Below are positions 19,720-28,621 of a DNA stretch of 64,000 nt, piece after piece (within the stretch, counting starts at the first letter, position 1; every line of letters starts with the position of its first letter). Origin of the DNA: Cantharellus purpuraceus (lineage: Eukaryota > Basidiomycota > Agaricomycetes > Cantharellales > Hydnaceae); assembly GCA_025174535.1 (NCBI GenBank), contig JALBUN010000012.1:744001-808000 (forward strand), given 5' to 3'. Under the pieces are notes generated by a model. It was given only the letters and a program-made list of their open reading frames with translations, was not told where the DNA came from and searched no databases. Position numbers and translations under genes: made by a program.

Positions 19720-21398
19720 CTAGAGCGCTTCGATAGCCATTGGCACAACAACGACTCGAGCGTTAAGTTCGTCATCCTGCTTCTGAGTTGGTGGACCACC
19801 GAAGAGTTCCCAGCATGGCTGGCAGAGCATAGCGGGCGACTCGCCTGACACATGGATCAGTTGACAAGTTACTGTGGTCAAAAAATGCGCACAAACCTAA
19901 TCGTACGTCATTAATTATTGACAGTGTAGCAGGGACTTTGGCGCATATACGGCACAGCGGACGGAAGGTGGGGGTACGCTGGATTGCGACTGGATAACCT
20001 GAGGGTGGATCCCGTGGATTCTGTAGTCTGCAGAGCGATGGGTGATATATATTGAATAAAGGTAACACAACATACGCAACGCGCACCGAATTTCATCAAC
20101 AACGAACCAATGTTCACAGTTGCCGCGGTGCAATACCCAATATGGCTCATTGATGCGCAAAGTGAGAGCACGTAGTGGCACTGCGTGGAAGGGAGGACCC
20201 TTTTGCAGAGGAATACAACGCTTTGGTGGCTCATATGGGCTAAGAGGCAACGTAGAGGCATCAGAGTCAGGCCGTGGCTTGAATATATCGAGGTGGGAGA
20301 ATAATTTGCTGTTCAACTATAGTCAAAATGTAGTACACACAATCGAGGAAGCAAACACACTCTACATAATCTGGCAAGCCACGACCATCGCAATAGGCTG
20401 TATTCTCGATGACGATAACAGCTGAATCCTGGTCCAACTGACCGTCAACAAACTCGTAGCCTATTACCCTTCCTCGGCATTGCATGCCATCGCTGTGAAG
20501 GGTGTCATCGTCTGAGAATTCGAACACCTCGTTTGGCATACTGCCATCCCCTTTGAGGCTACAGGAAATACAGTTCCAAAGGTCTGTCAATGTACAAGCT
20601 GATGGCAAGACATGCTGACATGTCCGAGAAAAAGCGTGAGGGTACCAAGTGTTTCTGGTGTAAGCGGTAAGTGTTATGAGAACCTCGTGAGTCAGGAAAG
20701 GAGTAGTCCCGGCTGGTTTTAGTTGCTGGTTAAGTTTAACATGGTCGGATAAAGCAAGCGAAAGTGTATGGCTGCCAACTCACGGGTATGACTAGTGCAT
20801 TTTGGTCGGATACATGACTGGTTCGAACATAGGGCTGCGCGGCATTTTTCAACCTGAAAAGCAAACACAGATGTTGTAAGCATTGCAATGCTAAGAAAAA
20901 AACTCACAAACCTCCACATCTTCAATGGTGTTCTCTCAACAGTTTGTTTCAATGGCTCGACCTCTATTTCATCAGCAGTTTTCCTTTCTTTCCCTTTCTT
21001 CATCCATGGGGGGGAGATTTCACCGATAGCTGCACTGTGTGTTCTCTGAATATAGGATAATTGTTTATGCGACTTCAGGGTGGCATTGAGGCGCCCTTTG
21101 ATGTCATCCAAGCTGAGCTCTACTTTAGTTTCAAGTGATCTTACGAAGTGATACAGACACACTTGCACTCCGTTTCCACGAATGTCTTCGCTTCTTCAGA
21201 GAGTTCTTGCCATTCTTTCCACCCATTATATCCTGCATCATTCGAGGTGTCTTGAATGCTAGCATCCAACCAAGGAGAAACACCCAAGCGGGAGAGTCTT
21301 TCTGCTTCATCAAGAAACTTTTGAATGTGCACTGGCTCAGATGGGGGCCCAAAGTGAAGGTCTTCACTCCATGTAAAGACTGGTGGACGAGTAGACAT
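19720..21398 (-). CDS. SNAPC3: snRNA-activating protein complex subunit 3 (SNAP50-like)
   Basis: Subunit of the SNAPc-type factor that binds the proximal sequence element of snRNA promoters. The start exon reads MSTRPPVFTWSEDLHFGPPS. After a coiled/basic middle (RNATLKSHKQLSYIQRTH) come EVLITLTAYTRNTWYPHAF and SQHVLPSACTLTDLW-like segments, as in the SNAP50 family. INEPYWVLHRGNCEHWFVVD, then YPVAIQRTPTFRPLCRICAK and SIINDVRLG, are followed by SPAMLCQPCWELFGG. The two Cys pairs (CRIC and CQPC) and the CEH motif form the expected zinc-binding C-terminal domain. The last exon ends in VVVVPMAIEAL and TAG at 19720-19722. Exon borders inside the gene are approximate. A 12-bp palindrome with ACGCGT lies about 40 bp upstream. 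Confidence 0.85.
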
Positions 21399-22214
21399 CT
21401 TTAACGTATCTGTGCGAGAAGTGGCGTCAGCAGGTCATGTCACGCGTGACCCGGCACGAACCAGTGGTCTGTTACTGTATTGACATGGTGCTTTCTTCGA
21501 AGAAGTTCTGACCTCTGAACGTGAACATCCAGTCTTCAAGATATTTAGACAGGGTATTTAAGAAGGAAGCTTGCAGTTGTCCATCTGTCACTATGAGAGG
21601 CTTATTACCAGAAGTTGACAAATTGAACGCAGCGACAGAAGCATAGTCACCGGATAACGGACAGAATCCACTCACCAGGGAACAATGGCTGCCATCGCAG
21701 TGCCCGCACAGGCTCCGCCGACTTATCTTCGTAGCCATCTAAATTTTCTTTTTGACTCCATGGGACTGCGGCCTTAATTTGTTCTCGTGACGCTCCACTG
21801 GATCGTAGTCTACCCACATACGCGTCTGTTGCTTATTCGCTGTCCTGGTGATTGTGGCGTTACAAAATGATGGCAGTTTTCCGACCGCACAGGTGTTCTA
21901 CAAACTTGCTAGAGGACTACAGTCCTACAGGGTGCATCGTATTGACAGATGCGACAGCAGGGTGTCATAGGAGAGGTGCAAAGCTCATTATAAAGGCCTT
22001 TCTAGCTACTGCGCTCATTCGCCGGACATTGCTACGGCACAGAGTCTGCGGCGCAGCTCGTGAGAAAGGTGAAACTCTAGCCGCTGATGTATACATGGTT
22101 TTTGATTGGGAATGTAATACAAATACAGCAAAGTCCCTGACATATGGTGTGCTATAAGATAAAGATCCACGTCACCCCTCACCCTCCTCCGCTTTCCCCC
22201 CGTCCTCCTCCTTG
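21399..22214. other. Spacer holding one doubtful small ORF
   Basis: It holds the SNAPC3 promoter, including palindrome GTCACGCGTGAC at 21439-21450, a doubtful minus-strand ORF and about 450 bp up to the membrane-protein gene. A plus ORF at 21852-22157 has no visible motif. Confidence 0.4.
21472..21738 (-). CDS. Doubtful small hypothetical protein
   Basis: An ATG-led open frame of 88 residues with a cysteine/histidine cluster near its start (RRSLCGHCDGSHCSLVSGFC) and an aromatic stretch YLEDWMFTFRG. I do not recognise it. The C-x2-C-x4-C spacing could be chance or a small metal knot. It is unspliced, which is unusual here, and sits just upstream of SNAPC3 on the same strand, so it may be untranslated leader. 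Confidence 0.25.
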   Translation of the reverse strand: MATKISRRSLCGHCDGSHCSLVSGFCPLSGDYASVAAFNLSTSGNKPLIVTDGQLQASFLNTLSKYLEDWMFTFRGQNFFEESTMSIQ

Positions 22215-24292
22215 TTATGATAAACCACCAATCTGTGCAATACTGGGGGCCTCCCCAGGCTTCACAAACCCCAACGCAACTAGCGCCAGATGATTCCGCA
22301 CCTCAATGTTGGCTTTTGGATTTTGCGTAAACATTCCGCGTTTAACGCACCCTTGTGCTCGTGATGCCGACTCCTGTTGGTATTCGAAGCTTCGTCGATG
22401 CTCAGGAATTGGGCCACTAAACGCCTCTGTGTGATTCTGCTCTGCATCCTTCAGGTCAGCAACGATCACGGACCCGTTTGTCGAGTATAGATCGAATGTG
22501 CCTTCAAACTTCGAGTCGAGAAGTACGACGGCACGGTTAAGCGTTGTGTTGACATGAACATCAAGGTCGGAGAAGTCTACGGAGTCGTCATGACGGAAAA
22601 CGAGGGTTCTGAGGTATGGTGAGTGGATTCAGTCAATGGACGCAAGAGTAAGTATCATGTAATAAGACGCACACTGGGCTGTCATCGCATGAAATCCTGG
22701 TACTATACTGAGGTCGTGTATCACGAGCCATCAGCCAGTTTCCTGATATAGCCGATGAATTCAAGCCCGAGCCAAATGAGGTTGATGAGTTCGCAGATGA
22801 GATATTACGATCCGCTGAAAGGTTGATGGTTGCGGAGAATGGGCTGCACCACGGTGGTCAATAAAATTAAGATAAGGAAATACGATTCAATACCCTTCAG
22901 AGGACTTCATGAAAAGACTGGTAGGGTACTCCTGCCCTACAGTGCTCCCAAGGGTTATGTTTGTATCGATCTTTCTGCAAGCAGGTGTACTCGCACTCTT
23001 GTCAATGAGACAATACATGACTTACGCAAAACTCGTTTGCAGAACCAATGTTTGTGAAGCATGATAATTACCTGTAATGGCTGCCTGGGAAGTGGTGACA
23101 TTTACTTTTTGTCCAGAGATTGTCTGCGATAAGTAATATTAAGGTTGCGCAACTGCAGACCACAGTATACTTTACTTACCCCATGTACTGGTGATGCAAT
23201 TCCCCCGATTTCGACGTCACCAAAGATGAGTGTATTATTTAGGTCTTGAAAGGAGTGTGAAAACCAAGGAAGAAAAGTGGTAAATTGGGGTAGCTTCAAT
23301 AGTCCCTTAGCGTGGGGTACGAGTAATGTTACTTGATAATCAAGAGAGTGGTTAAACGAATCCGGAGGCGTCTTCCAGAGGGTAAGACAACAATTTCACG
23401 GCGTGCTGACACTGCTCACATATATCCCGACACCCCACTTGTCATGTTCCTGCATCAAACAGATAGCAGAGCTGTTCCTCGCCAATTTGTCGTGATTGTT
23501 GTACGTTAGCATCACGTCAACCATGTAGTCCAGCTCATCGCTGTCTGCATTGAGCTTGACAGTGAACTGGCCAGAAACCAACCGCTCCTGCCCACCGAGA
23601 GCATGTAGCCATATATTAGTTGAGTTATGAGGTATACAATATGTTAGCCTACGCTTCGGTTAGCCAAATCGGGAAAGGATAAAATGGAGGCATTTACCTC
23701 GAATATTGCAGATTGTCGGGATATCCGTATGTATACGTGGTGTCCCACAAATTGCACCCCAAGGATGTTCCGTCCGCCGAGGGAACGTTGACAGGGACAA
23801 CAGGGATTGCATTGGGTTCTGCATCACCAGAGTCCCCTGGTGGTTTCATGCGTTGGTAGGAAGTATGTGACGAAGTGGAGTCGTCCTGATAAGCATTAGG
23901 TTTAACAAGGGACAAATTTATAATAGGCAGAAAACTCACATGGGAGACAAAATATGGTACTGCCAGTGCAATGGAGACGACTGCGTAAACTGCTAAAGCG
24001 TAGAACAGGCCTTTCCAGAAGCGCCGTCGCACCTTCTTCTTCTTCGAAAAAGGGTTAAACGAGTGCTCGCGAACCCAGGGGTACAACTCACTTTCGCCCG
24101 TTCCGGGCATGAATCTGAGGTCTGTGGAGGCTCTGTCCCAAGCATAGGTTGCACTGGGTACCTCAAACCAACACTCCGATAGCTAGGAGGTCGTATCTGG
24201 CTACTCCCAATGGAGTCAGCATCTGAAGAAGACGAAGCGCGCCTGGCAAGACGACGCTTCTGGGAGTCCGGTGAGTCGTCAAGTATAATCAT
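22215..24292 (-). CDS. Single-pass membrane protein of unknown function
   Basis: I do not recognise the family. The first exon (from the ATG at 24292) gives MIILDDSPDSQKRRLARRAS and a Ser/Asp stretch. A splice of about 50 bases near 24106-24154 joins SYRSVGLR to FMPGTGESELYPWVREHSF. Next is a basic stop-transfer stretch SFNPFSKKKKVRRRFWKG and one clear membrane helix, ALAVYAVVSIALAVPYFVSH. The long C-terminal part holds GCNLWDTTYTYGYP, QFTVKLNADSDELDYMVDVM, NNTLIFGDVEIGGIASPVHG, FEGTFDLYSTNGSVIVADLK and a final VKPGEAPSIAQIGGLS. Repeated beta-rich, N-glycosylation-like segments suggest an extracytoplasmic beta-solenoid or adhesin-like domain. Topology (cytoplasmic basic N-terminus) is inferred from the positive-inside rule. 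Many short exons remain approximate. Confidence 0.7.
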
Positions 24293-24447
24293 CGCTTCTG
24301 GACAGGCATAGACCAAAGTACACGACGAGGGTGTGTTTATGCAGGACGCACGACAACGCAGAAGACGGGGAGGGAGAAAGCGATCGGCAAGTGCCGCATG
24401 GGTGCAGGCGGTATCAAATTCAACCGCCAATTTTACGGTTAAACCAT

Positions 24448-24973
24448 TCAGGGTTGGACGATCAGCTGAGCCCATATGTGCAAATACTTATCCATCCTGC
24501 CAATAAAATGTTTTAGACTCTGCCGACTAATCTTGGCTACTCTTTCAACCCATGCCTCGAACGGTGAGGCCAGGGTCCACTCGCCGACTGGGGTGGGAAG
24601 AACAACTAATCGCATAACAGCCTTCGGCCACGCCTGCTCCTGTTCGCTTCGATCAATACCTCCGCTTAGCTCCTGTAGATATTTTGCAAGTAATGCGATA
24701 CGAAATGTCTCATACATGAACATTGCAGGTTAGAAGTTGAGTGTGACTTTATTTGCTACGTCGTATTATACCTTTGTGGGTGGGAGAATTAGATTCTATT
24801 AGCACCTTGTCCAGAGTCACTTCTCGACATAACCGTGCTTCGTGGCCTCAAGTCCATGACTTGGTGCCCAGTGTGTGTAAGCGCCTCCAGCGGTCCATGC
24901 GATTAAGTCTTGCATCACGCACCTCATGCGGCAAGTAGTACCTTGGATCATACGGCGCATTACTTATCCTCAT
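24448..24973 (-). CDS. Possible small gene or gene remnant, unknown
   Basis: Two stretches look coding. From the ATG at 24973 the frame reads MRISNAPYDPRYYLPHEVRD and RLNRMDRWRRLHTLG, then meets TGA after KSWT. The second, from 24723, reads MYETFRIALLAKYLQELSGG, AWPKAVMRLVVLPTPVGEW and RVAKISRQSLKHF before its stop at 24448. Composition is protein-like (amphipathic, tryptophan-rich). I could not find a splice pair that joins them cleanly, so this is either a small spliced gene, two exons of a larger lost gene, or a decaying copy. Confidence 0.35.
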
Positions 24974-25785
24974 GGCGGCGACATGTCATCCGATCGCCGT
25001 AGTGTGTGAGCTTTGTCTTATGTTCAGGACTCGCTGACACAGGTCAGGAGTGCGTTGATTGACACAAAACAATGCGTACAGAACGCCGAAGAGAAAGGTA
25101 TTCTCTATGATTACCGCATCCCTCCTTGTATATCAAGATACTTAGGGCAGGGCCAAGGGTTTGCACATATCGCTCATAGTGTGTACCCCAAATTAGATAA
25201 AAAATCCTCGGGGGTCGGACAATAAGTTTGGTGTCAAGCTTCAGCCCAAGCTCCAAGAGCTACATCCAAGTTTGTAACTGTACTCCATCAACCTCAAGAC
25301 TGACATTGAGCCAGAGTCGCTACCTTTTTTTCACGGTGGTCTTGACGTCCCGCCTTTGCCGATTTCAGAATCATTGCAAATAATGTCACGTTGGAATGAT
25401 ATCATCCGGTGGCCGGTGATGGCCTAACTCGAAGAACACATTGAGGTGTTCATAGGAACAGTGTGAATAAGAGGTCTGCACGACTGACGGAAGCAAGTCG
25501 GTCCAAACGATAGGATAGATGTGAGGCACTGCATGCATGATTAGTCGAGAAAGGCAAGGGGGAAGAGTGTATGAGGGTGGATCTATAGTAGTCATGACAT
25601 TGTCAGACAGACGCTGTCCCTCCGGTTGGGAAAATTAGATAAAGGTCAGGAGCCCCGAATTGTACACCTTAGTATACGGAAAGTTCACTAGACGCGCTCC
25701 ATGAATGCATGATGCACAAGCGCCGAAATTGGGCAACTCCGTATTTCTCGCGACAATTGGCCTATAGGTAGTGCTTGGAGAGTGC
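24974..25785. other. Spacer upstream of BolA
   Basis: No supported gene. Short frames exist on both strands (25013-25225, 25386-25595), without motifs or splice logic. Confidence 0.45.
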
Positions 25786-26451
25786 ATGCAATATCTGCGC
25801 CTATTGACTTCTCTTCCATCTCTGCGTGCTTTCATGTCGAGTTCTTCAAGCCCAGGTGCGGTTGAGTCGTCAATCAGAAACAAGGTGCATTCTACCGCTC
25901 AATTTGAAGCTTGAGACTAGCTACTGACAAGTCATTGATGATCGTTAATTTGACCGTGACTATGGTTCTCTTAGTTGACAAACCTCTTGAGTCCCACGAC
26001 CCTGATCATTGAGAATGATTCGTGGCAACATCGTAATCATGAAGCGATGCGCGAGAATCAAGGTAACCCAGAGACACGTAAGTGCGTCCACAAGACTTTC
26101 AACCTGTTGTTTTGTCCGTATTGGGCCGTACTTCTGCTTTCCTCGCGGTTCCTCCTGGAGGGGGCAATCCATTTTCAAGCAAGATCCATGAGTTGACCTT
26201 ATCTACCCGATGCCTTCTTAGATTTCACCGTAAAAGTTGTATCCGAGGAATTCAAAGGAAAGGTATATTCTATCTAGTCATAGAACCAAGCCGCTCAGTT
26301 CACAACAATCTTCTGATAGACCACTATGCAACGACATCGGATGATTTATTCTACGCTTGCAGATGAATTTTCCAGCGGTCTGCACGCTCTTTCGCTAAAG
26401 ACCATGACACCAGAAGAGATCGTTGGCCCAGGGGACATCCCCGCGTCATAG
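25786..26451 (+). CDS. BOL1: BolA-family protein, mitochondrial type (BOLA1/Bol1-like)
   Basis: Small Fe-S-cluster maturation factor that partners with monothiol glutaredoxin. Four exons fit exactly in phase: 25786-25884, 25975-26077, 26222-26262 and 26320-26451, giving 124 residues. The first 16 residues (MQYLRLLTSLPSLRAF) are hydrophobic, basic and acid-free, like a mitochondrial presequence; a second ATG (MSSSSSPGAVESSIR) could give a cytosolic form. The BolA fold follows: LLSPTTLIIENDSWQHRNHE, NPETHFTVKVVSEEFKGK, MQRHRMIYSTLADEF and SSGLHALSLKTMTPEEI. The ND-S-xxHxxH helix, the RHR motif and the GLHALSL histidine are all present, so it looks functional. A decayed copy of the same gene lies 330 bp downstream. 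Confidence 0.92.
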
Positions 26452-26782
26452 AAACGGCGACGGATTCGTGGTCCTGGTGTATCGTAAGTGAAATAGGGGA
26501 AATGGAATTGGAGCGTGTGTATTACCACTGGACCGCATGCGACCGCAGTCGTCAGGGACCGTTGTAATAGTGCATAACGCCAATTGTTACGGTTTCTGTT
26601 CTCGATGTCTGCTTGGCCTGTCTTATGCAGAAGATCTGGTTGGCGCACATCAGCCTAGTCAGCGACCTCCCGCAGCCGTCGAATGCCTGCTATAGCTGAA
26701 ACTCCAAGGCCTAGCTTTGAGCGCACGCAGATTTACAGACAACTGCCTACCGTGGATGATTCTTGCGACGCTATAAGTCCCA

Positions 26783-27300
26783 CAGGAGGTGCATGCCAGC
26801 GGGGCATCTGCATTTCCCCACTTCTCTTCATGTCCGTAACGAGCTCTCCAAGTGCGATTGAGTCGTCAATCAGAACCAAGGTGGGATCTATTCTTCAAAG
26901 TCAGGTACTTGCATAGAAATGCGCAGGTTTTCACATCTCTTCGAGCTGTTATCAGTGTTGGGTGGATTGACATAATCACAGATCCCCACTGAACCACCCG
27001 AGGGGGACGTCTGGAAGGTGTCTAGTACTGAAGGTGTCTAGTACTTTCAAACAATGACACGACGTCTATCTGTTTAACCACTTCCTTATATTTTACTGTA
27101 AACGTCGTCTTCGATAAATATAACTGAAGGTGTACGTTATCGATCAGGCTGCTGACGCTGTCATACCTCACAACAACTCCCCCAAAGACCACCATGGAGC
27201 GACATCGCATGGTTCACTCCGCACTTCGAAGGGTTTTTCTAGCGGCCTGCATGCTCTTTCGCTAATCACAAAGGCACCAGCATAGAAGTGAGTTTCTATA
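26783..27300 (+). pseudogene. Degenerate tandem copy of the BolA gene
   Basis: Blocks match the intact BolA gene in the same order and strand. Bases 26830-26880 read MSVTSSPSAIESSIRTK and then a donor-like GTGG. Bases about 27093-27125 read FTVNVVFDKYN and then TGA, matching FTVKVVSEEFKG. Bases 27186-27290 match the last exon (ERHRMVHSAL; then SSGLHALSL in a shifted frame). The exon coding for the NDSWQHRNH helix is not found. A one-base deletion in the last block shifts the frame, and the reading frame then stops at TAA. The copy cannot encode a BolA fold. Two perfect 16-bp tandem units (27014-27045) sit where the missing exon should be. Confidence 0.85.
27014..27045. repeat. Perfect 16-bp tandem duplication
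   Basis: The unit GAAGGTGTCTAGTACT occurs twice head to tail, inside the decayed BolA copy. It probably marks a small slippage or repair event during decay. Confidence 0.9.
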
Positions 27301-27608
27301 CGGGACATCCCACATCGTGATAGTCCTTGTCGTAATCCTGATGTATTGTGAGTGGACAATATCTAAAGACACTTGGAATTGGCTGGCCACTGCATCCCTG
27401 CCCAAACTTACAGTAAAGAGACTACGTGCAAACCACCGTATGCATCTGTTGTGATCGATGGTTGCCACTTTCCGCAATAAGTAGATGCACTCACTGGCAC
27501 CCACGGCTGCGTCCGTCTGCATAACATATGTCGTTAAAATGACATTCCTCGCTCTAAGGCTGTAAGCACTCATCCTGTCCTTCCCTACTAGCAGCTCGTG
27601 CTGCGGTT

Positions 27609-28106
27609 ATGAGTACGACCAAATGCGAACATTGTTCATTCCCTTGGATTTTCAAGGACCGTCGAGGACGCACCGGACCCGGCAGAGGTGCCAAGCGCTA
27701 CCAGCCATTATCCGAGGCTTCTTTCTGCTTTCACAGTCGAGTCTGGAATAAAGGTCCTCGCGCTAATTTTTGTGACACCTTCAACACTGATATCACGACG
27801 CACTCCACCACACAGGTGTTCCTGTTTCCGGCCAGGACTGTTCTGAAAGACATGGAGTTCACTTCCACACACAACATTGCCCTAAGGGACAATTTCTGTA
27901 TAAAAAACAATATGCCAGGGACCGGGGTTTCGTTTGCATCAATGCTCAGCGCTGAGGCCTTGCAGAGCGTCCAAGAAAGCCAAGTCCGTCTAATATATAT
28001 TGACTCCCTTTTTCATTTTGAGAGGGTGTTTGTTGCTTCGGGTGTGAAGCAAAGAGTCATCCCTGTACAAGCAGTTCTTCTGGCCATACCTACTCCGAGT
28101 TCTTGA
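27609..28106 (+). CDS. Orphan ORF of unknown function
   Basis: An unspliced ATG-led frame of 165 residues, long for this non-coding stretch. The start reads MSTTKCEHCSFPWIF, with a CxxC pair, then GRTGPGRGAKRY, and it ends VLLAIPTPSS. I recognise no family. Being unspliced, it may be a young or chance ORF or the remnant of a larger gene. Confidence 0.3.
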   Translation: MSTTKCEHCSFPWIFKDRRGRTGPGRGAKRYQPLSEASFCFHSRVWNKGPRANFCDTFNTDITTHSTTQVFLFPARTVLKDMEFTSTHNIALRDNFCIKNNMPGTGVSFASMLSAEALQSVQESQVRLIYIDSLFHFERVFVASGVKQRVIPVQAVLLAIPTPSS

Positions 28107-28621
28107 CGTCCGCAGTGTCCGATAACTGCTTACTTGACGCGTCTTCTCCCGATGTGCCTTCCATTCGGCTGACATTCTTGACCTTTTCATTTGGTACGTG
28201 CTACTTGGGTGCTACTAACACGATATCCTGGGTTCGGAGCAAGAGTGTCGGAGAGCACACACTGTGACAATTGTGACCACTACATTCCCGAGCTTAACTG
28301 GCAGCTCCATTCAATGCGGAACGGAACCTATCGTATTCAAATGAGGCGCCCAGTAGGGCTGTAGACCCATTAGGAAGTACTTATTAGCATATTTAAGCTC
28401 TTTTTTTTCCTCAAGATGCCCCAGTCTTCGACTTATACGAGACTGAGGTTAGTTTCCATTTTTTTCTATTCCTACCTAGTAGTCTAACTGTCTCTGAGTT
28501 TATTTACACTAGGTTGGTTTAAGTAGTTAGCTTTCGCTTAATTTTACGAGCCTGAGTTGTTTTTCTTTAGCTTCGCTGCACTTTACTGTAACTTCCGACA
28601 TTCACAACCTGAGTCAACAGC
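28107..28621. other. MGS1 promoter region
   Basis: AT- and T-rich sequence with pyrimidine tracts between about 28400 and 28600, typical of a fungal core promoter. No gene is seen. Confidence 0.45.

Noticed and set aside
20816..20835. GGTTCGAAC, tRNA B-box-like sequence
   Set aside because: No matching A-box or cloverleaf could be drawn around it; it lies within the SNAPC3 gene.
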